Shown piece after piece: positions 1 through 8,616 of a DNA stretch of 64,000 bases. The stretch comes from Chloroflexota bacterium. GTDB taxonomy: Bacteria > Chloroflexota > UBA6077 > JACCZL01. The notes under the pieces were generated by a model. That model was not told the DNA's origin, made no database searches, and worked only from the letters and a program-made list of their open reading frames with translations. Both the position numbers and the translations under genes were made by a program. The stretch is taken from positions 232,965 through 296,964 of the forward strand of contig JADLFM010000137.1 of the NCBI GenBank assembly GCA_020845495.1, given 5' to 3'. Positions within the stretch are counted from its first letter, which is position 1, and each line of letters starts with the position of its first letter.

Positions 1-905
1 TTGCCCTCCGACTGGTCCGTGACGTCCAGCACCGCGATCCGGGTATAGAGCGGACGCCGCTCCCCGCCGATCCGCCGCCACATCCCGACGATGTTGTAGT
101 CCATGCCGCTGCCGGAGATGTTCTTCCCAAGCTCGTCCACGATGAGAAGGTCGAGCGACGCGAACGGGACGCGCGGCAGGAGGGCGTTCGCGAGCGTCAG
201 CATGTCGCGGTCCGTCGCGTGGAACTGGTCTGGGCCGACGGCACGGACGGTGTGCAGGCGATGGTAGGCATTCTCCACGAGTGCCACGCCGAGCACGATC
301 TTGCCGGCCCCGAGCGTCACCCCGGCAACCTCGGGAATGCTCTCCTTCAGGCCGCGTGCGTGGTTGGTCTCGGCGCCACGTTGCTTGCCCAGCCCAATAG
401 CTACCATCTTGCAGAGGCCGCTCTCGATGTCACCACGGAACGCGGTGTGAGCCTTGACCCGCCCAACCACGACGATGCCGTCTGCCTCGGCGGCGTTCTT
501 GTCGAGGTAGCACGCCGTCCCGTCGTCCAGAGTGCCGACAACGACCGTGTCCATCGTCGCGAGGATCGGCGCGCCGACCTCGGCCTCGGTGATGCCGTAC
601 TCGGCAAGGACTGCCCGCTGCCCCTCCACCGTCGCGCCGCCGTGACTGCCCATGGCCGGTACCACGAACGGCTGCGCGCCCGCCGCCTTCAGTTCGTCCA
701 GCACTGTGCGGATGACGGTCGCGATGTCCGCGATGCCCCGGCTGCCGGCCGTGACGGCGATCCGCTGGCCGGCCCGCACCCGAGAGCGTAGATCGGCCGC
801 GTCGAGTGCGTCGCGCACCGCCGCGCCCACGTCGGCAACGTGGTCGTTCGGAAGCTCCTGCCGCACTCGAACCATCGGCGGCAGCGGTGCTCGCGGGAAC
901 TCCAT
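1..905 (-). CDS. LarA-like lactate racemase domain protein (DUF2088), C-terminus cut off
   Basis: The reading frame is open from an ATG at 905 to the window edge, giving about 301 residues without a stop, so the C-terminus lies outside the window. A good ribosome site (GGGAGGA) sits just upstream of the ATG. Visible motifs are GSHGGAT near residue 100, then GRVKAHTAFRG followed by an IGLGK segment, which are typical of the N-terminal domain of the nickel-pincer lactate racemase LarA and its DUF2088 relatives. The family racemises 2-hydroxy acids or related substrates in the cytoplasm. The real substrate cannot be read from the sequence, and no larB, larC or larE cofactor genes are in the window. 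It is the outermost gene of a minus-strand run with the CPBP protease and nrdR. Confidence 0.75.
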   Translation of the reverse strand, partial: MEFPRAPLPPMVRVRQELPNDHVADVGAAVRDALDAADLRSRVRAGQRIAVTAGSRGIADIATVIRTVLDELKAAGAQPFVVPAMGSHGGATVEGQRAVLAEYGITEAEVGAPILATMDTVVVGTLDDGTACYLDKNAAEADGIVVVGRVKAHTAFRGDIESGLCKMVAIGLGKQRGAETNHARGLKESIPEVAGVTLGAGKIVLGVALVENAYHRLHTVRAVGPDQFHATDRDMLTLANALLPRVPFASLDLLIVDELGKNISGSGMDYNIVGMWRRIGGERRPLYTRIAVLDVTDQSEG

Positions 906-996
906 CGTAATCCTCCCTGGCGGCTCGGGGCCTCGGCGGCCTCCGTGGACTCGGGCATATCCAGCACACGCCGGCTCGATGGTGAGGCGAGCGGCC

Positions 997-1965
997 TCAG
1001 AGTGGCGCGCTGGTGAAGTACAAGATACTGAACGCAATCGTATTGTTGAGGGCGTGGCCGACGATGCTCGGAATGATGCTGCCCGTGCGCTGGTAGGCCC
1101 AGCAGAAGAGCAGGCTCATCACCAGGATCGGCAGCAGCGCCGGCAGGTTCAGGTGGAGCGTAGCGAACAGCAGCGAGGTCGCAACGTAGGCGACGATCGT
1201 GCCCTTGCGCTCGAGGTAGCTCCTGAACACGAAGCCTCGGAAGTACAACTCCTCGGAGATGGGTGCGATCAGCCCGCCCGCCAGCACCACCAGCACGAAC
1301 CCGCCAAGAGGAAAGCGGCGCACGCACGAGAGATCGGCGAGCTGCGTCTGTTGCACCCCGAAGGCCTGAAGCGCCGCCTGAACCAGCGCGCTCACCACCA
1401 GGATGGTGATGCCGAGGAGCACACCGAACCCCACGTTGTGCACGAGTTGTCCCACGCCCAACCCGAGGGTCCGCCCCGTGATGATGCCGGGGCGGATCAA
1501 CCGCACGTACAGGACGCCTAGTAACGCCGCGTCGACCGACAGCGCCGAGATCATGAAGCCTGGCACCGTGCACAGGCCCGGCGATGCATTCAGCCCCATG
1601 TAGGCGAGCGGCGGGAGGTTGGCGACGAGCACGATCAGCGCCGTCGCCGCGATCACCAGCCGGTGGGTGCCGACGTCGCTGCGTGCGGCGCGTGGGCCGA
1701 GCAGCCCCGGCACCAGCACGTACGCGCACAGCCCACCCAGCATCGCGGCCACTCCGAGCGCGAGTAGGGTTACGGCGATGACCAGCCCTACAGCCCCAGC
1801 CGCGCCGCTCTCCAGCAGGCCCAGGCGCGGCCCGAGCGTCACCAGCGCCCCGCCGAGCGCAGCGCAGACGGCGCCTACCACCGCGACGAGCAGTGCCGCC
1901 CCGGTCCAGCGCGGCGCTTTGGGAGGCTGCGTGGAGTGCGCCGACACGTCCATATCCGGCTGCAC
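997..1965 (-). CDS. CPBP family intramembrane metalloprotease
   Basis: A 322-residue multi-pass membrane protein with about eight hydrophobic segments. The motif EELYFRGFVF near residue 240 is the EExxxR signature of the CPBP (CAAX protease and bacteriocin-processing, Abi) family, and the HALNN motif near residue 307 supplies the second metal-binding histidine. The family cleaves peptide bonds within the membrane; bacterial members are mostly uncharacterised. The frame opens at a GTG at 1965; an ATG at 1953 is an alternative, and neither has a strong ribosome site. The start lies only 8 bases after the nrdR stop, so the two genes are probably co-transcribed. Confidence 0.85.
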   Translation of the reverse strand: MQPDMDVSAHSTQPPKAPRWTGAALLVAVVGAVCAALGGALVTLGPRLGLLESGAAGAVGLVIAVTLLALGVAAMLGGLCAYVLVPGLLGPRAARSDVGTHRLVIAATALIVLVANLPPLAYMGLNASPGLCTVPGFMISALSVDAALLGVLYVRLIRPGIITGRTLGLGVGQLVHNVGFGVLLGITILVVSALVQAALQAFGVQQTQLADLSCVRRFPLGGFVLVVLAGGLIAPISEELYFRGFVFRSYLERKGTIVAYVATSLLFATLHLNLPALLPILVMSLLFCWAYQRTGSIIPSIVGHALNNTIAFSILYFTSAPL

Positions 1966-1973
1966 GCAGTCGC

Positions 1974-2423
1974 CTAGCGCTTCAGCTTGCGCGCCTCGTC
2001 CTCGAAGGACGACACGTCGGCGAAGGCGCGGTACACGGACGCGAACCGGATGTAGGCCACCTGGTCGATGTCGCGCAGGCAGCCGATCACCAGGTCGCCA
2101 ACGACGCTGCTCGGCACTTCGAGGCCGTCGCGCTTGCGGAGCGCCGACTCGATCTGGTCCACCGTCCGCTCGATCGTCTCGGAGCTGATCGAACGCTTGG
2201 CGCAGGCGGTCTGAATGCTGGTCCGGAGCTTGTCGCGATTGAAGGGTTGGCGACGCCCGTCCTTCTTGACGATCATCAGCGTCGCCAACTCCGGCCGCTC
2301 ATAGGTGGTGAAACGGCCGTTGCAGCTCTGGCACTCGCGGCGGCGTCGCGTCATCGAGACGTCTTCGGCATCGCGCTTGTCCAGAACGCGTGTATCACGC
2401 GACGAGCAGTAGGGACAGCGCAT
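1974..2423 (-). CDS. nrdR: Transcriptional repressor NrdR
   Basis: 149 residues beginning MRCPYC, the canonical NrdR start, so I chose the ATG at 2423 over an upstream in-frame ATG at 2438. The four-cysteine zinc ribbon is complete (CPYC near residue 3 and CQSC near residue 30), followed by the GRFTTYER linker and an ATP-cone domain. NrdR represses ribonucleotide reductase genes in response to dATP/ATP. A TACAAT hexamer at 2430-2435 on this strand would place transcription start almost at the ATG, so the message may be leaderless. It is divergent from the RNase J gene. Confidence 0.95.
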   Translation of the reverse strand: MRCPYCSSRDTRVLDKRDAEDVSMTRRRRECQSCNGRFTTYERPELATLMIVKKDGRRQPFNRDKLRTSIQTACAKRSISSETIERTVDQIESALRKRDGLEVPSSVVGDLVIGCLRDIDQVAYIRFASVYRAFADVSSFEDEARKLKR

Positions 2424-2515
2424 GCCCGATTGTAGCATGCCTTGGTATGGCGGCCTGCCGCATGCTTCAATCTACCTGGAGCGGGCTATCCTGAACGGAA
2501 GCCCGAGGAGGCACA

Positions 2516-4183
2516 GTGGATGAGATGTTGCGCGCGGTGCTGCTAGGCGGCGTCGGCGAAGTTGGCAAGAACTCGACCCTCTTTGAATACGACGACCAGA
2601 TGCTGCTCGTCGATGCGGGGGTGAAATTCCCCGAGGCTGAGCTCCACGGCGTCGATCTGGTGATCCCCGACTTCGGCTATGTCACGGAGGCGGCTGACGA
2701 TCTGCTCGGCATCCTCGTCACCCACGGCCACGAAGATCACATCGGCGCGCTGCCCTTCCTGATTATGCAACTCGACCGAGCGGATCCGGTGCCGATCTAT
2801 GGCACCAGGATGACGCTCGGTCTGATCGCCACCAAGCTGCGCGAGCACAAGCAGTTGGACCGCGTCGATCTGCGCGAGTTCCAGCCAGGCGACCACATCG
2901 ATCTGGACCCATTTCAGGTCGAACCGGTGTTCGTCAACCACAGCGTGCCCGGCTCGGTCGGTTTTGCGATCCGGACGCCCGTCGGCACGGTCTTCCACAC
3001 TGGCGACTATAAATTCGATCGTCAGCCGGTCGATGGCCGCGGCACCGACGAGGAAGCGCTCCGGCGTCTCGGCGACGAGGGCATGCTGGCGCTCTTCTCG
3101 GACTGCGTACGCATCGAGAGCCCGGGGTGGACCGGCTCGGAGAGCACCGTCAGCGAGAACCTCGAAGAGATCATGCGTGAGGCAGCCGGACGCGTCATCG
3201 TGACCACCTTCGCCTCGAACCTCGCCCGACTGCGACAGGTGGTGCTGATCGCCCACCGGCTTGGACGGAAGGTGGCTGTCGCCGGGCGAAGCATGGACCA
3301 GAACCTGAAGGTAGCTGCCGAGATCGGCTACCTCGACGTTCCCGAAGGCACGATCGTCGATCTGCGCGAGGCGAACAACATCCCGCCCTCGCAACTGGTG
3401 GTGCTGGCAACTGGTAGCCAGGGCGAGCCCTCGTCGGTCCTGAGCCGGATGGCGATGGGCGACCACCCAAACGTCAAAATCATCCCCGAAGACACGGTCA
3501 TCTTCAGCGCCGGGCCGATCCCTGGCAACGAGGAGACGGTCGCCCGCGCCATCGACAACCTGTACCGGCGCGGCGCAAAGGTGATCTATCGCGCGATCAA
3601 CCAGGGCGTTCACGTCTCGGGGCATGCCAGCCGCGACGAGCTCCGCCACATGCTCGACCTGCTCCGTCCGAAGTTCTGTGTGCCGGTTCACGGCGAGTAT
3701 CGGATGCAGGTGCTCTACAAGGAACTTGCCGAGTCGGTCGGCTACCCATCCGACAACGTGCTGATCGTGGACATCGGCGAGGTGATCGAGATCGACGAGG
3801 GCAGTATTGAGCTCAATGGTACGGTACCGTCTGGTTCGGTGCTGGTGGACGGGCTCACCGTGGGAGACGTGACGAACGTCGTACTGCGTGACCGCCGCCG
3901 CCTGGCCGCCGATGGGGTGCTGATCGCCTCGGTGGTGGTCGACCGCGAGACCGGTGAGTTGATCGGAGGGCCGGACCTGATCTCGCGCGGTATCGTCGAT
4001 CCGCGTCAGGATGCCATCCTCGGCGAGGCCCGCGACACGCTGAGCGAGGCGCTCCAATCGACACCGCGCAGCGGTCCGAGCTACGGCTTCCTGGTCGGCA
4101 AGATCCGCGAGGTACTGAGCGGTTTCATCTACGAGAAGATTCGCCGCCGCCCGATGATCCTCTCGCTCGTGACGGAGGTCTAG
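2516..4183 (+). CDS. rnj: Ribonuclease J
   Basis: 555 residues, the usual length of RNase J. The metallo-beta-lactamase motif HGHEDHIGALPF (about residue 73), the downstream HSVPGS and HTGDYKFD motifs, the TGSQGEP segment of the beta-CASP domain, and the HVSGHAS and PVHGEYR histidine motifs are all present, so both zinc sites look intact. RNase J has 5'-3' exonuclease and endonuclease activity in mRNA decay and rRNA maturation. The start is a GTG preceded by GAGGAGG at 2505-2511; an ATG three codons later is too far from that site. It is transcribed divergently from nrdR. Confidence 0.95.
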   Translation: MDEMLRAVLLGGVGEVGKNSTLFEYDDQMLLVDAGVKFPEAELHGVDLVIPDFGYVTEAADDLLGILVTHGHEDHIGALPFLIMQLDRADPVPIYGTRMTLGLIATKLREHKQLDRVDLREFQPGDHIDLDPFQVEPVFVNHSVPGSVGFAIRTPVGTVFHTGDYKFDRQPVDGRGTDEEALRRLGDEGMLALFSDCVRIESPGWTGSESTVSENLEEIMREAAGRVIVTTFASNLARLRQVVLIAHRLGRKVAVAGRSMDQNLKVAAEIGYLDVPEGTIVDLREANNIPPSQLVVLATGSQGEPSSVLSRMAMGDHPNVKIIPEDTVIFSAGPIPGNEETVARAIDNLYRRGAKVIYRAINQGVHVSGHASRDELRHMLDLLRPKFCVPVHGEYRMQVLYKELAESVGYPSDNVLIVDIGEVIEIDEGSIELNGTVPSGSVLVDGLTVGDVTNVVLRDRRRLAADGVLIASVVVDRETGELIGGPDLISRGIVDPRQDAILGEARDTLSEALQSTPRSGPSYGFLVGKIREVLSGFIYEKIRRRPMILSLVTEV

Positions 4184-4233
4184 CTGCTCCCATTCCGCGC
4201 CGGAGCGTCTAGCGTCTATAGGCCGCTCCCGTC

Positions 4234-4380
4234 CACCTCTCTCGCTGGGAGAGGCCGCGCGCAGCGCGGGTGGGGGTCGCCGCTCGGAGACATCCTCACC
4301 TCAGTTCGCTGGCAGAGCCCGCACCTCGGCCCTCGCCGGAAGAACCCTCACGCCAGCCTTCTCCCAGTGGGAGAGGGTGA
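4234..4380. repeat. Dispersed intergenic repeat, copy 1
   Basis: GC-rich repeat block between the RNase J gene and the enolase-superfamily gene. The part at 4234-4277 nearly matches 53999-54042 (both contain GCGCGGGTGGGGGT). The part at 4360-4374 is a small hairpin, TCTCCC/GGGAGA. Related palindromes occur at 5551-5619, 14183-14236, 37174-37235 and 53999-54127. No coding function is apparent. Confidence 0.7.
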
Positions 4381-4395
4381 GAAAGAGCGACCTTC

Positions 4396-5538
4396 GTGAA
4401 GATCACCCAGATTCAGACCTTCGTGGTCGGCCTCACCCACCGCAACTTCTTGTTTGTCAAGGTGTCCACTGACGAGGGCATCACCGGAATCGGTGAAGCG
4501 TACTCGGTCGGCCCGGACGATGCTGTCGCGAACGTGGTCAGCGACTTTGAAACCTGGCTCGTCGGCCGCGATCCGCGTGACGTCGAGGCGCTCTGGCACC
4601 TGATGTACGCCGGTTCGAGGTTTCCGGGCGGCTCGATCCTGAACGCTGCGCTGAGCGGGATCGAGCATGCCCTCTGGGACATCAGCGCGCGGGCGCTTGG
4701 TGTCCCAGTCTACCGGCTGCTCGGCGGCAAGTTTCGCGATCGCATTCGGGTGTATCAGGCGCCGCGCGGCGCGACGCCCGAGGCGCTGGCTGAGGACGCC
4801 GTACGACTGGTCGAGCGCTACGGTTACACCGCGCTCAAGATTGGCCCACAGCCGCCCGGCTGGGAGAAGATGCCATTCGAGACGGTCGTTCGGCACTCGG
4901 CCGCCCGGCTAGAGGCCGTCCGAAAGGCCGTCGGCGACGAGGTCGACATCGGGGTAGACGCGCACGCTCGCATCTTCGAGCCTGCCCGCGCGCTGGAGAT
5001 GGCGAAAGCGCTCGAGCCGTACCGGCCGTTCTTCTTCGAGGAGCCGCTCCGCCCAGAGAACATCGACGCACTGGCGGATCTCCGCGCCCGCAGCCCGATT
5101 CCCATCGCGACGGGCGAGATGCTCTACACCAAGTTCCAGTTCCGCGAGCTCTTGGAGAAGCGTGCCGCCGACATCATCCAGCCCGACATCTGTGTTGCAG
5201 GCGGCATCCTGGAATGCAAGAAGATCGCGGCACTCGCCGAAGCGAACTACGTCACGGTCGCGCCCCACAACCCGATGGGACCGCTCGCGACGGCCGTGAA
5301 CGTCCACTTCTCGGCATCCACCCCGAACTTCCTGATCCTCGAGTACACCCCCGACGACACGGGCGACCGGCGCAACCTCCTGCGCGAGCCGCTGGTGGTG
5401 AAGGATGGCTACCTTGAGGTACCCGAGGGGCCGGGCTTCGGCGTCGCGTTGAACGAGGAATTCGTCGCCAACCGTCCGGGCGCCCGCTGGCATCGCCCCT
5501 TCCCGATCCTTCCGGACAACTCACTCGGATTTCAGTAG
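4396..5538 (+). CDS. Mandelate racemase/muconate lactonizing enzyme family protein, D-galactonate dehydratase-like
   Basis: 380 residues with the full two-domain enolase-superfamily layout: N-terminal capping domain and C-terminal barrel. Catalytic and metal motifs are visible: VDAHAR near residue 192, EEPLRPEN near 218, GEMLYTKFQF near 244 and the QPDICVAGGI strand. The APHNPMGPLA motif near 295 resembles the DgoD (D-galactonate dehydratase) branch, which dehydrates acid sugars using Mg2+. The substrate is not certain. The start is a GTG at 4396 with a weak purine-rich site upstream. It converges on the amidase gene across a 20-bp perfect palindrome. Confidence 0.85.
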   Translation: MKITQIQTFVVGLTHRNFLFVKVSTDEGITGIGEAYSVGPDDAVANVVSDFETWLVGRDPRDVEALWHLMYAGSRFPGGSILNAALSGIEHALWDISARALGVPVYRLLGGKFRDRIRVYQAPRGATPEALAEDAVRLVERYGYTALKIGPQPPGWEKMPFETVVRHSAARLEAVRKAVGDEVDIGVDAHARIFEPARALEMAKALEPYRPFFFEEPLRPENIDALADLRARSPIPIATGEMLYTKFQFRELLEKRAADIIQPDICVAGGILECKKIAALAEANYVTVAPHNPMGPLATAVNVHFSASTPNFLILEYTPDDTGDRRNLLREPLVVKDGYLEVPEGPGFGVALNEEFVANRPGARWHRPFPILPDNSLGFQ

Positions 5539-5550
5539 GTCAGGTAGACA

Positions 5551-5619
5551 CCCTCACCCCCGGCCCCTTACCCTCACCCCCGGCCCCTCTCCCGCACGCG
5601 GGAGAGGGGCCGGGGGTGA
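5551..5619. repeat. Long perfect palindrome between convergent genes (dispersed repeat, copy 2)
   Basis: Arms at 5574-5593 and 5600-5619 form a perfect 20-bp stem with a 6-base loop (GCACGC). A partial duplicate of the left arm lies at 5551-5569. The element sits in the 82-base gap between two convergent genes, so it may act as a bidirectional transcription stop, although there is no T-run. Confidence 0.8.
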
Positions 5620-5620
5620 C

Positions 5621-7150
5621 CTACGGCACCGGGTACTTCTGGAAGTAGGCGCTGACTGCCTCGGCGTAGCCGCGCGCTACAGCGTCGAGCACCTTGTCCT
5701 GACGCAGCGCCTTCGCGTCGTCAGGGTTGGTGACGTAGAGTGGCTCGCCGATGATGCCTGGCATCTCGCTTGGCCGGGCGATGACGTCACTCTTCGGGCC
5801 GAGCAGATAGTAGTGGTTCCCTTCGCCTAGCACCCGGCTGTCGGTCGTTGCGCCTCGGTCGAGGGTGTCGTAGCCGGCCTGCTTCAGCGACTTGACGAGT
5901 GATTGCTGGGCCAGTTGGGCGAGCGTCTGATTTCGGTCGCTGAACGGCCGCCCCTGTGCGTAGAACATCTGCGTCCCGCGTTTGGTCGGATCTGCGATAC
6001 CGTTGAAGTGGACGGACACGAGCAGGTCCGCTTTCAGGCCATTCGCGGTGTCGAGACGAGCCTGGAGATCGTCGGTCAGATTGACCTTGCCGTCGCCGTT
6101 CAGGTCACGGGTAGTGTTCGCCTGGATGTCAGCCGTCCGACTCATGACGACGCCGAAGCCGCTCTCGCGAAGGGTCCGCGCCAGCCGCGTCGCCACCTCG
6201 AGATTCACGTCCTTTTCGACCATCGTCTTGCCGTCCTCGAAGCGATAAGATGCGCCGATCTCCTTGCCGCCGTGGCCGGCGTCGATGAAGACAGTCGCGT
6301 CGCGACGGAAGGCGTTGGTCAGGTCCGAGCCGGGCAGGTCGGCCGGCCGCCTCAGCCAGGCCGGGCTGGCCGGGTCGAACTGAGCGTACAGGGGACTCCT
6401 GGCCGCGTCGGCGCCCAGATCAGCAGGCAGGTTCCTGAGCGTCAGCAGTGCCTTCACGTAGTCGGCCAGCAGGAGGCCCTGGGTGCATGTGCACGACTCG
6501 TCGTAGTGCATGATGCCGCGCTGGAAGCGCTGGTAGACGAAACCGGAGTTGGTTGGATCGGCCATCGGTTTCGAGGTCGGCAGTCCCCAGATCTCCAGGT
6601 TGAACCCGAGCAGCAGCCCGGCGCTGCCGCCGCCATTCGGGAACGCCTCATCGGGCCGCACACTAGTGGCGAAGGTCTGGAAGAAGTTGACCTTCATGCC
6701 GTTCCAGGTGTCCGGCGCGTTGTCCTTGACGAACTGAAGCGCCCTGGCGTGGTAGTCGGGCGTCCCCACTTCTGGCTGCCCCTTCAACACCCGCGGGTCG
6801 ATGCTGGGGAACACCGAGCCGTTGATCCGGGTGTACGGCAGCATGCCATCGTCCAGCAGGTTCATCATCGCGACGGAGCCGTCTGGCTGGAGCTGGAGCA
6901 CGGCCCGTTGAAAGACCTGGACCTGGAATCCGGACAGGGTGAAAGCGTTCGACACCGGGTAGCCGAAGTTCCGGGCGCCACCCCGACGGTTGAAGTAGGT
7001 CCAGAACGGGTCGGCGGCAATGCGGTAGCCAGTCTGGGGAAAGTAGCGAACGTCGGCCTGCTGCGCGGTCACCACCGACAATGGCGCCACCGCCAGCGAC
7101 AGTGCGACGAACGACCAGACCAGGAACCGCCAACCGCGCGGGACTACCAC
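5621..7150 (-). CDS. Secreted N-acetylmuramoyl-L-alanine amidase (Amidase_3) with an N-terminal extra domain
   Basis: 509 residues from a GTG at 7150, chosen because GAGGGAGG lies 5 bases upstream and the product then begins with a clean signal peptide ending near TAQQA; an ATG at 7192 would place a hydrophilic stretch before it. Residues about 35-270 form an uncharacterised aromatic-rich domain (FPQTGYRI, NFGYPVSNAF). From about residue 285 there is a zinc amidase: DAGHGG, EKDVNLEVA and SVHFNG carry zinc ligands, and GEPLYVTN should carry the catalytic glutamate. It cleaves the muramoyl-L-alanine bond of peptidoglycan outside the cell. A dockerin-like calcium loop (DLNGDGKVNLTDD) is inserted inside the amidase domain. 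Confidence 0.88.
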   Translation of the reverse strand: MVVPRGWRFLVWSFVALSLAVAPLSVVTAQQADVRYFPQTGYRIAADPFWTYFNRRGGARNFGYPVSNAFTLSGFQVQVFQRAVLQLQPDGSVAMMNLLDDGMLPYTRINGSVFPSIDPRVLKGQPEVGTPDYHARALQFVKDNAPDTWNGMKVNFFQTFATSVRPDEAFPNGGGSAGLLLGFNLEIWGLPTSKPMADPTNSGFVYQRFQRGIMHYDESCTCTQGLLLADYVKALLTLRNLPADLGADAARSPLYAQFDPASPAWLRRPADLPGSDLTNAFRRDATVFIDAGHGGKEIGASYRFEDGKTMVEKDVNLEVATRLARTLRESGFGVVMSRTADIQANTTRDLNGDGKVNLTDDLQARLDTANGLKADLLVSVHFNGIADPTKRGTQMFYAQGRPFSDRNQTLAQLAQQSLVKSLKQAGYDTLDRGATTDSRVLGEGNHYYLLGPKSDVIARPSEMPGIIGEPLYVTNPDDAKALRQDKVLDAVARGYAEAVSAYFQKYPVP

Positions 7151-7417
7151 GTGCCCTCCCTCGCCTCGAAGGTCCGCGTCATGAAACGTCATGGAGTCGC
7201 GTACGGGGATGTGACGCGTCCGTTATGGGAACGACGTGCGCCGCGCGAAGTTGCGGATTCGAGCACTGATGGACAGCAGCGGGTGGCTGTCGCCCGCCAC
7301 GTCGCGCCTACGAGATGCGAACGTCGGGCGTAGAGACGCTATTCGTGAAATGGAGTACAGTTCCCAGGGACTCCCGCGAAGCCTCCGACTCTCGTGAACT
7401 GGATGGATCTCCCGCGT

Positions 7418-8191
7418 ATGAAGCAGAACGTGGTCAAGCAGCGCATTCGGAACGGCGAGCCGACCATCGGGATCTGGCTGAGCCTTGCGAGCGTCATCGC
7501 CGCCGAACGGATGGCCGTGGCCGGGTTCGACTGGCTGACGATCGACCTGGAGCACGCACCCACGAATTGGGAGACGGCGCTGGCGATGGTGGCCGTTGTC
7601 GGCGGGCACGGCGTCGCGCCGCTGATTCGCATCCCAAGCGCTACCGACGAGAACATCAAACGGGCGCTCGACCTGGGTGCGATGGGCATCATCGCGCCGA
7701 TGATTCAGTCACCCGAGCAAGCCCGCTCGGTCGTGGCGTCGTGCAAGTACCCGCCGGCCGGCATCCGTAGCCTCGCTGGCGGCCGCAACGACGCCGCCTG
7801 GGACACCGACGCCTCGACCTACTTCGCGCGGGCCAGCGACTCGATCTTTGTCTGCATCCAGATCGAGAGCGTCCCGGCCGTCGAACGGGTGGACGACATC
7901 CTCGCGGTGCCTGGGATCGACTGTGCGTTCATCGGGCCGCAAGACCTGTGCGGCGCGCTCGGCCTACCGCCGATGCTTGACAACCCCGATCCGCGCTTCG
8001 AGGAGGCGGTTCAGAAGGTGCTGGCCTCGGCGAAGAAGCATAACGTCGGCTGCGGCCTGATGGTCGGATCGGCGGCGACGGCACGCCAGCGCCACGACCA
8101 GGGCTTCTCGATGATCGCCCTCGGCGCGGAGGTCCGGCTGCTGAGCATGGCGGCGACCCAGGCGGTCAAGGAGATCAAGGCCGGCCGCTGA
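7418..8191 (+). CDS. HpcH/HpaI family aldolase
   Basis: 257 residues from the ATG at 7418, where the N-terminus (MKQNVVKQRI) fits the family; in-frame GTG 7394 and ATG 7403 are alternatives without better ribosome sites. Motifs of the class II pyruvate aldolases are present: IDLEHAPTN with the catalytic histidine, RIPSATDENIKRALDLGA, IQIES with a metal ligand, and FIGPQDL. The family cleaves or condenses 2-keto-3-deoxy acids with pyruvate using a divalent metal. It could complement the sugar-acid dehydratase upstream (keto-deoxy acid formation then aldol cleavage), but the two genes are not in one operon. Confidence 0.85.
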   Translation: MKQNVVKQRIRNGEPTIGIWLSLASVIAAERMAVAGFDWLTIDLEHAPTNWETALAMVAVVGGHGVAPLIRIPSATDENIKRALDLGAMGIIAPMIQSPEQARSVVASCKYPPAGIRSLAGGRNDAAWDTDASTYFARASDSIFVCIQIESVPAVERVDDILAVPGIDCAFIGPQDLCGALGLPPMLDNPDPRFEEAVQKVLASAKKHNVGCGLMVGSAATARQRHDQGFSMIALGAEVRLLSMAATQAVKEIKAGR

Positions 8192-8221
8192 GCCAATCTT
8201 CCATCCAGGAGTGGGCAGGAT

Positions 8222-8306
8222 ATGTGGGAGAGGCCCACATGTCGCCCAGCACTACGTTCTTCCACGCAAGCGCGGGCGGGATGGCCAACACGCCGTCCTG
8301 CCCGCG
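8222..8306. other. Two inverted repeats upstream of the Cys-rich ORF
   Basis: The first is ATGTGGG/CCCACAT at 8222-8240. The second, at about 8270-8306, has arms CGCGGGCGGGA and TCCTGCCCGCG with one mismatch. They lie in the gap between the aldolase and a small Cys-rich ORF. They could be a terminator for the aldolase or a leader structure; no T-run follows. Confidence 0.4.
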
Positions 8307-8326
8307 TCCCATCGGAGCCCATCCCC

Positions 8327-8587
8327 GTGCCAGAGGTCTGTGCTGTCTGCGACGCCGAGATCGAGGAGATTGACGTCCTCGGGGTCGGCTCGATGCTGTT
8401 CCATCACGCCTGTCTACCTGCCTGCCGCTTCTGCGCACGACCGTACGTCGTGGATGAGGCCGGCTGGGACTTCCGCGGTGGAGTCATCTGGTCCGACGAC
8501 TGGGGCTACGTGAACCACCTCGAAAGCGCGGCCTGCCCGACCTGTACCGACGACGCTGAGCGGCGCGACTACGGCGCTGGCTGGTAA
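8327..8587 (+). CDS. Small cysteine-rich protein, probable zinc ribbon
   Basis: 86 residues from a GTG at 8327 with GGAG nine bases upstream. The frame stays open to 8222, but that extension is Arg/Pro-rich and looks non-coding. The Cys/His pattern CAVC, HHAC, CRFC and CPTC is consistent with one or two structural zinc sites. I do not recognise the family. It sits 29 bases upstream of the AtuA-like gene and is probably co-transcribed with it. Confidence 0.6.
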   Translation: MPEVCAVCDAEIEEIDVLGVGSMLFHHACLPACRFCARPYVVDEAGWDFRGGVIWSDDWGYVNHLESAACPTCTDDAERRDYGAGW

Positions 8588-8616
8588 CTCCTACCAGTAC
8601 ACGCGAGGAGGCAACG

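Noticed and set aside
2543..4057. 504-residue minus-strand ORF
   Set aside because: It is the mirror of the RNase J gene; no family motifs, and the plus-strand frame has all RNase J motifs. Other long mirrors (25732-27096, 58184-59707, 48856-49971) were rejected for the same reason.
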